The notes: a model not told the origin generated them from the letters alone. 64,000 nt of DNA from Sipunculus nudus (GCA_026874595.1 CM049315.1:76088401-76152400), one strand, 5' to 3'; positions 53,296 through 63,344 are shown, counted from the stretch's first letter. Translations and numbers: made by a program.

Positions 53296-53960
53296 TCTGC
53301 AAGGCTTAAATGTACATATGCATTCCTCTGCCCACATCAGTTCCTCAGGTATTATTCACTTTACAAGGGTTCAATTTGGATTATATATATACCTGCACAA
53401 ACTTCTTAGGCTAAAAGACCTGGGATAATGCATTTTGTCAATTAAAAAATGTTTCTATATGTATAAAAAATATATTGCATTGGACATTGCCATGATAAGC
53501 TCCTGAGTGAATAAGTTCTTGTTTAAACAAGGAATAGTAAATATCACATAACAAAATAAAAATATAGCTCAACAGTGTATAAAATAAAATGTAAGGATCC
53601 CATAAGAAATAGATCAATCTTTCATATCTCCAATTTGTTTTAAGAATGTATCTCATCCATTTCTCTAAACATCCTTTACAAGATTTCTGTGGTGATCATT
53701 TTGTAAATGGGAGATACGGTTTATATAATCAATAATTGGATAATCTTGATAAAATGACCACTTCATTATTTGGGACAGTCAATGTCCCTTAAGCTAAATC
53801 ATCCATGATTTGAGACATTTTCTGAAATTCCCTTATCCATAATTGGTAAAAGGGAAAATAATTTTTCGAAAAATGTTCCTTCTTTCCAAGGATGGCTAGG
53901 TATCCTTATGTACCCCCTCCCCCGTTTTCTTGAACTGAGCAAGTTTTTTTCTCACTCAGG
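53296..53960. other. Intergenic stretch / ABCA 3' flank
   Basis: AT-rich sequence between the mobile element and the ABCA stop codon. It presumably includes the ABCA 3' UTR and its polyadenylation site on the - strand. No gene was seen. Confidence 0.4.
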
Positions 53961-53966
53961 TTTATT
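53961..53966 (-). terminator. Candidate polyadenylation signal AATAAA
   Basis: TTTATT on the + strand is AATAAA on the - strand, 13 bases after the ABCA stop codon. If used, the 3' UTR would be very short, so a more distal signal is at least as likely. Confidence 0.3.
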
Positions 53967-53979
53967 ACGGATTTGGATG

Positions 53980-54714
53980 TTAAAGATGTGTGAACATTTC
54001 TGATGAGTGTGATTCTGACTTGACACGTTTTCGATGATGAAGGCCACCAGCTCCATGTGCACCACCCTCTTGTGATGCTGAGGGTCTACGAGTCAGTTCT
54101 AATACTGTTACATTGCCTGTAGGTGTGGGTGAGGTTTCATAAACCTCGTTATCCTGCCACATCACCTCAGGTTTCTGTTTATCACAGACACTTTGTTCGT
54201 TCAGCTGGGAATTCTCTGTATGGACGTCCACCACAACTACACCTGCAGAAGCTTCTGGCCTCCTTTGATTCTCTCTGCTGGACAGCCTTTGCAGTGTGTC
54301 ACCATGCCTGGGTGAATTCAATTGTTTCTTTTGTACCACTGCATACTGTGGCACCTTTGTTTGCATCTGTGGTGTTTCAACAGACTTAGATGACTTCAGC
54401 TGTTCTTGTTGCATCTCCACATACCCAGGTGACTCAGCAGAAGTTTGAATAATTCTTGCTGTGTGTATCTCATTGTTATTGCAATTGGTGAAGTTCTCTT
54501 CAACAAACGCTGCATTATCTAAGCCCCTACTGTCCACTACATGAACTGTCTGAGTTTCAGAAGTTGACACATTGTTGCCCATGGGTACCACTGAATTCCT
54601 TAGTGTATCTATAAACAGTACTGTGCTGTCTGTGGGTGACTCAACTGTCTCAGTAACTGATATGCTATCCACTTCCTTGCTGGCATACTGTTCCTGAACA
54701 AAGTTAATGAACAC
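53980..54714 (-). CDS. ABCA-family transporter, terminal exon and C-terminal tail
   Basis: This exon begins in phase 0 after TTTGTGATTTCAG. Its first codons read VFINFVQEQ, completing the family motif Y-S-V-S-Q-x-T-L-D-N-V-F-x-N-F that starts in the exon at 58,317. The remaining roughly 235 residues form a polar Ser/Thr/Gln-rich cytosolic tail with no recognised domain, longer than the tail I recall for vertebrate ABCA1 or ABCA2. The tail has a basic patch, HHRKRVK, near its end and finishes SEMFTHL, where T-H-L fits the class I PDZ-ligand pattern S/T-x-hydrophobic. The stop is TAA at 53,980-53,982. The reading frame is open throughout and its length supports real coding. The downstream gene DCTD is convergent. 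Confidence 0.92.
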   Translation of the reverse strand: MFINFVQEQYASKEVDSISVTETVESPTDSTVLFIDTLRNSVVPMGNNVSTSETQTVHVVDSRGLDNAAFVEENFTNCNNNEIHTARIIQTSAESPGYVEMQQEQLKSSKSVETPQMQTKVPQYAVVQKKQLNSPRHGDTLQRLSSRENQRRPEASAGVVVVDVHTENSQLNEQSVCDKQKPEVMWQDNEVYETSPTPTGNVTVLELTRRPSASQEGGAHGAGGLHHRKRVKSESHSSEMFTHL

Positions 54715-55059
54715 CTGAAATCACAAAAAAAATTTTCCAATTTCAGATTGATAAGCATTTTAAATGACCACATCATAAGCAATTTCATACCATTGTTTCA
54801 CCCCTGTAGTCTTTTCCATTTCACACCAAAATAGATATTTCTTGGCACCGCAGGTGCCAAAGTATCCCCAGACAATTAACCCCCCGCCCTGAGAATTCCC
54901 CCCCCCCCCATCTTCAGCAGCATGCATATACTGACACTTGGCAAGCAACTAATGTTTCTTCTGTCATTCAACTTGAGAAACAATATTTTTTCACCAAAAA
55001 TGGGGGCTAATAGGGTGCATCACTCTTGAGAAAAGGGGATTAATTTATACTATGAAAAT
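54715..55059. other. ABCA intron, non-repetitive part
   Basis: Intron sequence upstream of the terminal exon. It contains a GGCACC-GCA-GGTGCC hairpin near 54,845 and a run of 12 C at 54,898-54,909. No exon was seen. Confidence 0.5.
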
Positions 55060-56333
55060 GGTAAGGTAGGTGGTACCACCTGTCTGGTTGACGAGAAAAC
55101 TCTCCAAGATGGATGTACATGTTAAATTCGAGACCGACACATTGAAGGACTCCTCCGATATGACTTATTTTCACCTAAAACAAATGTAGGGATGGACACC
55201 ACACCAAAAAATATGGCAGATCTTGAGTACAAGATGGAGGAGGCCAAGATCTATGGACATGCACAGTTTCAGAACAATACAGAACACCACTCCTGAGAAA
55301 AGAGCATTAATTTATTCTAAGGAAATAGGAAGGTAGGTGGCGCCATCTTTCTGGTTTATAAGAAAATTTATGCAGAAAAATTCGGATCACCCCATATGGG
55401 AATCGAACCCATGACCCTCTGGCAAATGGAGGGTCATGGTTCGATTCCCATACAGGGTGATCCGACTTTTTCTGTGCATTCTTGTTCTATATCTCTATGA
55501 GATGGACCAGCATGGCCATTCAAACATCTCTCTAAGAAATTTGATGGATAGACATGCCAAATTTAAGGCCAATACCTTGAACCACTTTGGAGATATAAGC
55601 AATTTTCACGGAAAGCACATGTACAGATGGACGCCACTGATTGCAGGCTGCACCACTAGTCTGAAGTATGAGATGGAGGAGTCCAAGATCTATGGATATA
55701 AACAATTTCAAGCCAATAGGGCAAATCACTCCTCAGAAAAGGGCATTAACTTTTTCTTCAATAACAGGAAGGTAGGTGGTGCCACCTGTCTGGTTTACCA
55801 GTAATCTTTCCAAGAAGGATGGACATGCCAAATTTCAAACCAATCCCTTGAAACACTCAAGAGATATGAACAATTTTCACTGAAAGCATGTATACAGATG
55901 GACACCACGGCTAAATGATTGCAAATGGTGCCACCAGTCTTGTGTACAAGATGGAGGAGTCAAGGATCTATAAATATGCACAAACATAGGGCAAATCACT
56001 CCTCAGAAAAGGGCATTAAATTTATTCTACAAAAACAGAAAGGTGGTGGCTCCACCTGTCTGGTTTACGAGAAAACTTTCCCTGATGGTTGGACATGCCA
56101 AATTTCAGATTAATACCTTGAATCATTCTGGAGATATAAGCAATTTTTACTGAAAAGCACATGCACGGATGGATGCCACGGCAAAACAATTGCAGATGGC
56201 ACAACAAGTCTTGATTACAAAATGGATGAGTGCAAGTTCTATGGATATGCACAATTTCAGGCCAATAGTTCAAATCACTCCTCAGAAAAGGGCATTAATT
56301 TATTCAACAAAAATGGGAAGGTAGGTGGCACCA
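55060..56333. repeat. Core-repeat family A, tandem units in ABCA intron
   Basis: Units of about 270-280 bp start at GTAGGTGG(T/C)(A/G)CCA near 55,065, 55,333, 55,770, 56,043 and 56,324. They share CTTTCCAAGATGGATG, CATGCCAAATTTC, GGAGATATAAGCAATTTT and AGATGGCACCACCAGTCTTG, and belong to the same family as 50,180-50,520. The 55,333-55,770 unit is lengthened by the inverted repeat at 55,370. The unit at 56,324 is interrupted by the solo LTR and resumes at 57,096. Confidence 0.85.
55370..55479. repeat. Inverted repeat with tRNA T-arm-like arms
   Basis: Two arms of about 50 bp (55,370-55,419 and 55,429-55,479) are near-perfect reverse complements around a 9-base loop. Each arm contains a T-arm/B-box-like motif: GGGTTCGATTCCC on the - strand (55,398-55,410) and GGTTCGATTCCC on the + strand (near 55,439). 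No A-box, anticodon arm or full cloverleaf is present, so this is not a tRNA gene. It is probably a tRNA-derived fragment in head-to-head duplication. Confidence 0.75.
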
Positions 56334-57095
56334 TGTTACGGAACCTAATATAAACAGATCATGTACGCGTGATGAACACACATTTTGTAATGAAGATAAA
56401 AAAAATCAGATTCTGTAACACTAAGAAGCATGAAATGTCTAGGAGAATGAACAGAGAAGTCAGTGTTTTTTTGTTAACAAATAACCATAATTTATTCTTA
56501 AAACAACCCTAACATTACAATTCACTTAATCAATACAAGTATACAGTAAAACAGCGGTATAACAACAATCAATACAATCAGTAAAATACACAAAGTGCAC
56601 AGTACCTGGATACCACCAACGTCACAACAATAAGTTCTTTAAATGTTTACTCTTGGAGAATGACAGTCCAGTGTAAAGCTCTTGTAACAATCCAGAAAGT
56701 AAACTAAGTCCAAAAGAAAATCTATAGTTGGGACACTCGTCGGATAAGGTCCCAGAAACTTACACATGCTTCTGCGTCTGCTGGAAATCTCTGCTGCTCT
56801 CCCCCGGCACTAAAACACAGCCCCTTTATATACTCTTCACCCAAAGCCAAGAATTTTCCACTCCTCGAACAGTCTAAAAGATCTTACACAACAACAGCAT
56901 GCGTTACAGGAATCATCTAGTAGAACGTACGTCGCTGTGTATCTCTACATACCAGGGTCATCACGTGACCTTGGTCAGGAGTGAAAGCCCCTAGCTAGCA
57001 TGACAACGAAAGTTCAACCAGTAGGGATTAAACATAAAGTGCAACAACAACACGAGTTACGCCCGTGTCACACAATAAAAGGAGCACCTGTAACA
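56334..57095 (-). mobile_element. Solo LTR of an LTR retrotransposon
   Basis: A 762-bp insertion starts TGTTACGG and ends CTGTAACA (the TG...CA rule with an inverted TGTTAC). It is flanked by the 4-bp target duplication ACCA (56,330-56,333 and 57,096-57,099). Removing it restores the uninterrupted core-repeat sequence GGTGGCACCACCTGTCTGG. On the - strand it has, in order, a TATA box TATATAAAG (56,824-56,832) and an AATAAA signal (56,491-56,496), giving the U3-R-U5 layout. No internal retroviral genes are present, so it arose by recombination between two LTRs. Size and 4-bp duplication favour the Gypsy group. Confidence 0.88.
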
Positions 57096-57300
57096 ACCAC
57101 CTGTCTGGTTTAAGAGAAAACTTTCCAAGATGGATGGACATGCCAAATTTCAGACCAATACCTTGAACCATTCTGGAGATATAAGCAATTTTCACACAAA
57201 GCACATGAACAGATGGATGCCACGGCAAAATGATAGCAGATGGCACCACCAGTCTTGAATACAAGATGAAGGTATCCAAGATCAATGTACATGCCCAGTT
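57096..57300. repeat. Core-repeat family A, continuation after solo LTR
   Basis: Resumes with ACCACCTGTCTGGTTTAAGA and runs through GATGGATGGACATGCCAAAT to the CACCACCAGTCTTGAATACA motif. It is the right half of the unit split by the LTR. Confidence 0.8.
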
Positions 57301-57329
57301 TTAGCCCAATCTGTCCATAAGTTTTAGAC

Positions 57330-57965
57330 TTATAATGTTCACAGTACTGTCAAGTGGCAATGATGGGGTATTAAAAGGCACAAAAACAAGTAAAAGACAG
57401 TAGCACCACCTGTCTTCTGCAGAAGACAAAGGTATCCAAGATCTTCGGTCAATTTGATTTTTGGACCAATCCATGCATCTTTTATTGAGATATTTATGAT
57501 TTTGTGTGATTTTCACCATATATGGCAATATTCAAGGTCAAGGCCACACTAGCAGGAAAGGTCATGACCCCAATTTTAATATACATCATCCCATAACCCA
57601 TGTCTATATATATGCATTAGTTTTTGACTGATAATGCTCACAGTACTGTTAAGTGGCAATAATGGGGGTATTAAATGGCATGAATACAAGAAAAGGATAT
57701 TAGATGGTGCTACCAGTTTCCAGTACATGACAACACTATCCAAGATTTTCCATCATGTAGATTTTTGGATCAATCCATGCAAATTTTCTTGAGATATTTA
57801 AGAATTTGTGTGATTTTCCCCCTAAAATAGAGCTATTTAAGGTCAAGCTTACTCTCCCAGTGAAGGTCATGACCCCATTTTGAATAGGCTTCGTCCTCTC
57901 ACCCATATATATGCACATGTCAAGTTTGGTAAAGATCCGTAAAATATTTTTGAGTAATCGTGTCA
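57330..57965. repeat. 300-bp repeat, two tandem copies
   Basis: The copies begin TATAATGTTCACAGTACTGT (57,331) and GATAATGCTCACAGTACTGT (57,631), 300 bp apart. Both contain TATCCAAGAT, GATTTTTGGA-CAATCCATGC, TTGAGATATTTA, GTGTGATTTTC and AAGGTCATGACCCC. They have diverged by many substitutions, so the duplication or co-insertion is old. Confidence 0.8.
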
Positions 57966-58152
57966 ACAGGAAATCTCTGCAGCGGGTGCGCAACCGTGCT
58001 TAAACCATAGGATCCTGACTTTGTCTCGGGATACAATTAATTAATACAAGTAAATAATAAAGGTCCTACACATTCTAAACCTTTCTTAAGATCTATTATG
58101 CGAGTGTTACATTTTTTAACTTGGTTATTGTTTCTCATTTTGGTTTTTTTTT

Positions 58153-58167
58153 GGGGGGGGGGGGGGG
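58153..58167 (+). repeat. Poly-G homopolymer (15 G)
   Basis: Fifteen G directly follow a run of T, within the last ABCA intron. Confidence 0.8.
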
Positions 58168-58316
58168 AGACATAATTGCCAGCTCTAGAATTCATCCAAT
58201 GAATATATGAGGCAAGGTACCATAAATGACAAATCAAATAAATCTTGTTTTCAAAATGATACTCTTAACTACTGCTTAATCTAACTTTAACACAAGCAGG
58301 CGGCAGATTAGCTCAC

Positions 58317-58454
58317 ATTGTCCAGTGTGTTCTGTGAGACAGAGTAATCATCTATCAGTTGCCTTCTTCGGGCAACCTCCATTTTGTTGAATAGCTGTGT
58401 CAGGTTTAAATTTGCACTCTCAATTTCATAATGCTGTGTCTTCAGATGTCTTGC
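58317..58454 (-). CDS. ABCA-family transporter, post-NBD2 regulatory-region exon
   Basis: This 138-nt, phase 0/0 exon (46 codons) runs from the acceptor GTTTCTGTTGTAG to the donor AAT|GTGAGC. It encodes the segment after NBD2, including LTQLFNKMEVARRRQLIDDY and the conserved DDYSVSQNTLDN motif, which continues as VFINF in the terminal exon. This Y-S-V-S-Q-x-T-L-(D/E)-x-V-F signature is specific to the ABCA subfamily. The intron upstream (58,455-59,089) shows no other feature. The intron downstream is 3.6 kb and full of repeats. Confidence 0.95.
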
Positions 58455-59089
58455 CTACAACAGAAACAAGTATAATCTCTGTTTAACTGTTTGACAGTAC
58501 CTTTACAAAATATGGAATCAGGCCATAATGTGTGTTTATGTCTTTTTTAGCCATATAAAATGTAAACTCTCAGATCACTTGTGAGACTATGCATATGAAT
58601 GACTATAATAGAAAGGTGTGGAAAAAATCATGGATTTAAGATAATGACAGGAAATACTTGAATATCTCTGAATAAAAGTTTTACGGTATATTAAAGGTAA
58701 GAGATGGTGATAAATAGCCAACCCATCTCTGTATGTTAACAATTTAATAAATTCATTGTCAAGCACTCACAGGACCAAGTAATACCATTTTTACACCTAG
58801 ATCATAGCTAGTATTGTTTAAAGTCAGCTGATATCCTACATTAAATGAAATCAATCAATGCTAAGGCAATTTGCAATGTTCATACTAGCATTATCTGGGA
58901 AGAAAGTCTACCTCTCTGATGGAATATATGATTATTAACAGAATATAAGATTATGAACATAATATAAGGTTATTAACAGATCATATGAATGTTTGCATTA
59001 ATCAAACAGACATTCACACGGAAATGCAATAATTCAGTTAAAGGGCTTTGGGGACTTGAGTTTTGGGGAGAGAGCATGGATTTTTTTAC

Positions 59090-59294
59090 CTTGAGCTGAG
59101 CATGTGGGAAGTGCCGCTGTATGTATCGCTGGATTTTATCCATCTGACCCTCAATGTCATCTCCTTTAACTTTTAGTTTTAAAGTGTACCCATCTCCAAA
59201 ACGGCTTTTCAGGTGCTGTACGCTACCAAGACAAACAAACTGCCCCGCCACCATGATGGCTAGACGGCTGCACAGCATCTCACACTCCTCCATG
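59090..59294 (-). CDS. ABCA-family transporter, NBD2 C-terminal exon
   Basis: This 205-nt exon (1 base plus 68 codons) starts after TTTATATTCCAG. Its first base completes the Ser of TSHS from the previous exon. It then reads MEECEMLCSRLAIMVAGQF, VCLGSVQHLKSRFGDGYTLK and a less conserved stretch ending HFPHAQLK, before the donor AAG|GTAAAA. The S-M-E-E-C-E and C-L-G-S-x-Q-H-L-K-x-R-F-G-D-G-Y signatures identify NBD2 of the ABCA1/2/4/7 clade. The first 59 bases and the acceptor are the template of a 98-bp tandem array extending to 60,353. Confidence 0.96.
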
Positions 59295-60353
59295 CTGGAA
59301 TATAAAGTACCACAGAACAGATCAGATAAACTACAAACTGTCCCGCCACCATGATGGCTAGACGGCTGCACAGCATCTCACACTCCTCCATGCTGGAATA
59401 TAAAGCACCACACAACAGATCAGATTAACTACAAACTGCCCTGTCACCATGATGGCCAGATGGCTGCACAGCATCTCACACTCCTCCATGCTGGAATTTA
59501 AAGCACCACACAACAGATCAGATTAACTACAAACTGCCCCGTCACCATGATGGCCAGATGGCTGCACAGCATCTCACACTCCTCCATGCTGGAATTTAAA
59601 GCACCACACAACAGATCGGATTAACTACAAACTGCCCCGTCACCATGATGGCCAGATGGCTGCACAGCATCTCACACTCCTCCATGCTGGAATTTAAAGC
59701 ACCACACAACAGATCAGATTAACTACAAACTGCCCTGTCACCATGATGGCCAGATGGCTGCACAGCATCTCACACTCCTCCATGCTGGAATTTAAAGCAC
59801 CACACAACAGATCAGATTAACTACAAACTGCCAGGTCACCATGATGGCCAGACGGCTGCACAGCATCTCACACTCCTCCATGCTGGAATATAAAGTACCA
59901 CAGAACAGATCAGATAAACTACAAACTGCCCCACCACCATGATGGCCAGATGGCTGCACAGTATCTCATACTCTTCCATGCTGGAATATAAAGCACCACA
60001 CAACAGATCAGATAAACAACAAACTGCCCCACCACCATGATGGCCAGATGGCTGCACAGCATCTCACACTCCTCCATGCTGGAATATAAAGTACCACAGA
60101 ACAGATCAGATAAACAACAAACTGCCCCACCACCATGATGGCCAGATGGCTGCACAGCATCTCACACTCCTCCATGCTGGAATATAAAGTACCATACAAC
60201 AGATCAGATAAACTACAAACTGCCCCACCACCATGATGGCCAGATGGCTGCACAGTATCTCATACTCTTCCATGCTGGAATATAAAGCACCACACAACAG
60301 ATCAGATAAACAACAAACTGCCCCACCACCATGATGGCCAAACAGCTGCACAG
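59236..60353 (-). repeat. 98-bp exon-derived tandem array, 11 full and 1 partial copies
   Basis: The anchor ATGATGG occurs at 59,253, 59,351, 59,449, 59,547, 59,645, 59,743, 59,841, 59,939, 60,037, 60,135, 60,233 and 60,331, with an exact 98-bp period and no indels. On the - strand each unit consists of about 39 bases of intron end (to TTTATATTCCAG) plus 59 bases of the start of the NBD2 exon (ATGGAGGAGTGTGAGATGCT onward). The first copy is the real exon. Copies 2-11 each keep an intact AG acceptor at the same place (exon-equivalent starts 59,392 to 60,274 in steps of 98). Copy 12 is cut before its acceptor. The copies lack the rest of the exon and its donor. Confidence 0.96.
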
Positions 60354-60798
60354 TTGTATTATTTATTTTCTTGAAAGATAAAAATCAAAATAAAAACTGA
60401 TGCGCGGGGTTAAAATTTGAAGCAGGCAGTGCCTGAAACCATACCTTTTATTTTTTTGGCCTTATCCCAATAAACATATTCTTATTCTGTCAGAGGTATA
60501 AGAAAGACTTCACAGAACACTGAACAGAATTTAAACATAATATTGTGCAATGTTAACAATAACCTGACTAATACCCTGACCTTTCAGTGTCTAAGCCTGA
60601 ATTTACTCTGGCAGTATTTCAGGTATAAGCTATATACTATAATTAAATATAGCATATTTCACAGTTATAAAATAATTGATTAATAATCGATCATCAGTCA
60701 TTTTTTATCTTTCAGTCATCAACTATGATTTTACAACTGACTCTAACCACTAGTTATGGTGGTCTGGTATTTATGGTAGTTACAAGGACATATGCTAC
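60354..60798 (-). other. ABCA intron, upstream of the 98-bp array
   Basis: The rest of the intron between the Walker B exon and the array. It is AT-rich and I see nothing else in it. Confidence 0.6.
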
Positions 60799-60902
60799 CT
60801 GTGAGACGTGAGGACAATACACTTTCCGTCTCTTATCAATCCAAGTACCAAATTCCACAAGAAACGCTTGGCATACGGGTCCATCCCTGCTGTGGGCTCA
60901 TC
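60799..60902 (-). CDS. ABCA-family transporter, NBD2 Walker B and H-loop exon
   Basis: A 104-nt exon bounded by GTTGTGTTGTAG and CACAG|GTAGCA. It encodes [20 protein letters not shown], then [14 protein letters not shown] and two bases of Ser. DEPTAGMDP holds the Walker B acidic residues and D-loop, with the hydrophobic part of Walker B (VIFL) at the end of the previous exon. TSH holds the switch histidine. All catalytic residues for ATP hydrolysis are present, so this half-site looks active. Confidence 0.96.
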
Positions 60903-61743
60903 CTACAACACAACAAGACTTGATTATCATTCTGTCTGAGTTGATACAAGATATGAAATGAAGTAATCTGTACATATGTTCAGTTACAGGTAACTAAACA
61001 ATTTAAGGACGTATAGATTTTCTATAATAGGATGCAAAATAAACATTTACAGGCTATATTATAGACAATATTGTATATATGGTTTGAAACATTATGACTG
61101 ATTATACAGGATCTTCACTGGAAAAATACATGGAAATTCTGAACTATATCTAATTGCATTCTCTAAGCAATCAGCCAGTATCTTGGACTGTATGGTCAAA
61201 TAACAAATCTAATTCATTTTTATGTTTTTATAACTAGATGAGTTATGTGAATGTTATGTGATCAAGCGAGCAAGAGTTAAAGGATCTATTCACATTATTA
61301 GGTTATTCAATATACATATTAAACAGTTTTTCCTCCAGAAAAAGGTTATGCAAATATCTGCAAATATTTCATTCTAAAACTCTTTGCTTACTTCTGTACC
61401 CAAGTGTGAATAAATTTGCATTGGGCATGTTCAATAGCACAGAACATAAACTCAGAACACATACTACCTTGCAGCCAACCTACACAACTTGCAAAGCAAT
61501 TTTTTATAAGCAGAACCAGGGTTTTTTTCTGTGTTTAACCTTTCAGATTTCTTTTTATTTAGGCATTTCCATGCCTCTGCAAAGGCAAACGGTGTCCATG
61601 CATGGACTGTGTTTACTACTAATGGACAAAATAGGGGATTTGAGATAGTAAGTCCACGTAAAGGGAAAGGAATTTTTGTTCTCAACCAAAATGGACTAAG
61701 AGCGTGAGATAAAACATGATTATAAAACTTTAGCTGTGCTTAC
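60903..61743 (-). other. ABCA intron
   Basis: An 841-bp GT-AG intron. Open frames within it have no recognisable content. Confidence 0.6.
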
Positions 61744-61878
61744 CAGAAATATGACACTAGGGTTGCCTATCAGAGCGAGGGCTGTGGAGAGCTTTCTTTT
61801 GTTGCCACCACTGTATGTTCCTGATGGTCTGTCAGCGTACTTAGTCAGATCTAGCTTCTTTATAGCCCACTGCACAAC
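61744..61878 (-). CDS. ABCA-family transporter, NBD2 signature-motif exon
   Basis: A 135-nt phase 0/0 exon (45 codons) between GTGCTGGTCACAG and CTG|GTAAGC. It encodes [38 protein letters not shown] and [19 protein letters not shown] is the ABC signature loop in the exact form used by the ABCA1/2/4/7 clade, and [17 protein letters not shown] is closest to ABCA2 as I recall it. The end supplies the hydrophobic strand of Walker B. Confidence 0.96.
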
Positions 61879-62639
61879 CTGTGACCAGCACAAAAATATT
61901 CACCTTTCATTTAAATATATTTACACAACTAATTAACTGATTTTAATACTGTGGTTTTCTTTATATTTGTAAGATTAAAAGTTTGCATTATCGACTATTT
62001 CCCTCTTTGGAAAAGGTTAATTTTTGCAATCAAGTTATAGTGATGGTCCGTTGTCCATCCTCAAGACATCTGTTAACAGGGCACACTTTACAACCATTGT
62101 ACCTACAAATGTTATTCTACAAATAATTAGATTTGCCAAGTTTTCGAACCAAACCCAAAACTGAGTGACTTTGATCCTTTGAGATATTAAGAAAAAAACC
62201 TCCATTTTCCATTAAAACCTACTGTTACATTTCAAGACAGCCTATTATCAAAACAAGAGTTGTTTTGTTCATATTTGGCATAACTATTCCTCTTTACATT
62301 TCCTATAAGCTCGTAAGATATTAGGTCAAGGTAAATGGTGTAGCTGAGTACGATAGCTAGCCACCGTCAGAACAATAGTCTTGGGCAATAAAGTTTGGGG
62401 GACAGCCTGGCCTCCAAGCTATGAGTTTACAGTATTCTCTCCTTGTATAATAAACCTTCTTGGTAATAGATTAATCTAAGAGGGGTCATGTAAATTGCTG
62501 TAAAGATGCAGGACTTGACCATAAAACTGACACACTTAAATGATTGGAAAAAACATTTGGTTTCCTGTTGATATTTAAAAACAGGAGCATGTATAGACAG
62601 AAGCTGTGGATGTTCTGATGGATGGCACAGGGTTCTTAC
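61879..62639 (-). other. ABCA intron
   Basis: A 761-bp GT-AG intron with no recognised element. Confidence 0.6.
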
Positions 62640-62781
62640 CCTGTCCTGCTCTTCAGGAGGAATTCCTCGTAACCTGGCGTACAGGTACAGGTGCTCCTTG
62701 GCGGTCAGCTCATCAAACAATGCATCAAACTGGGGACAGTAACCAATCTTCTGTCTGACCTTCCTGGATTCTTTCCTGATG
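62640..62781 (-). CDS. ABCA-family transporter, NBD2 Q-loop exon
   Basis: A 142-nt exon between TTTTGTACTGCAG and AGG|GTAAGA. Its first base completes a Ser codon begun in the Walker A exon. It then encodes [20 protein letters not shown] and [20 protein letters not shown], ending [26 protein letters not shown] is the Q-loop region, with the Gln that couples ATP binding to the membrane domains. The spacing from Walker A to the Q-loop equals that of vertebrate family members as I recall, which supports the predicted splice. Confidence 0.95.
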
Positions 62782-63255
62782 CTGCAGTACAAAAGAACCC
62801 TCTTCAATACAAGTAAACTGATGGTCAATAACTGTTACACAGCTTAACAAGTAATTATCTATGGTCCGAAATATATGTGTAAAGGTAACTGGCTAATACG
62901 GCCTGCACTTTTCTGGCTTAAGGTAGGGCATATACCAGGAAAAGAATTGAGATCTATACTCTGATTTATGCACTCTAAGAAACTGTATGTAAATTGAACC
63001 TGGCAGGCCAGTGTCTAGGTATTTACTGAAACAACAGTATCTTAATAAGCTAAAATCCACCATTTCAATATATAGATCTCCTTCACATTCTTTGTGTCAC
63101 ATAAACCTTGTATTTAATAAATGTGCAATAATCCGATGACTTCTTATGCAAAAACTTTATTTAAATCTATACTGAGATGATTCTCTTGAAAGAAATGAGG
63201 CTGTCAGTACAATCTGTTTTACCCATGATATATTACTTTCTTCACATATATATAT

Positions 63256-63344
<89 letters not shown>

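Noticed and set aside
55370-55479. A tRNA gene
   Set aside because: Only a T-arm/B-box-like part is present, duplicated in inverted orientation. There is no anticodon arm or A-box.
56334-57095. A complete LTR retrotransposon
   Set aside because: Only one LTR is present, with a matching target duplication on both sides and no internal genes, so it is a solo LTR.
55436-57292. Several 60-120 codon frames on both strands in the ABCA intron
   Set aside because: They arise from the repeated core units and recur wherever the unit recurs; they do not resemble proteins.
59836-60351. Overlapping - strand frames resembling MEECEMLCSHLAIMVVGQF repeated
   Set aside because: These are the 98-bp exon-derived repeats read through intron sequence. 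They are not separate genes.
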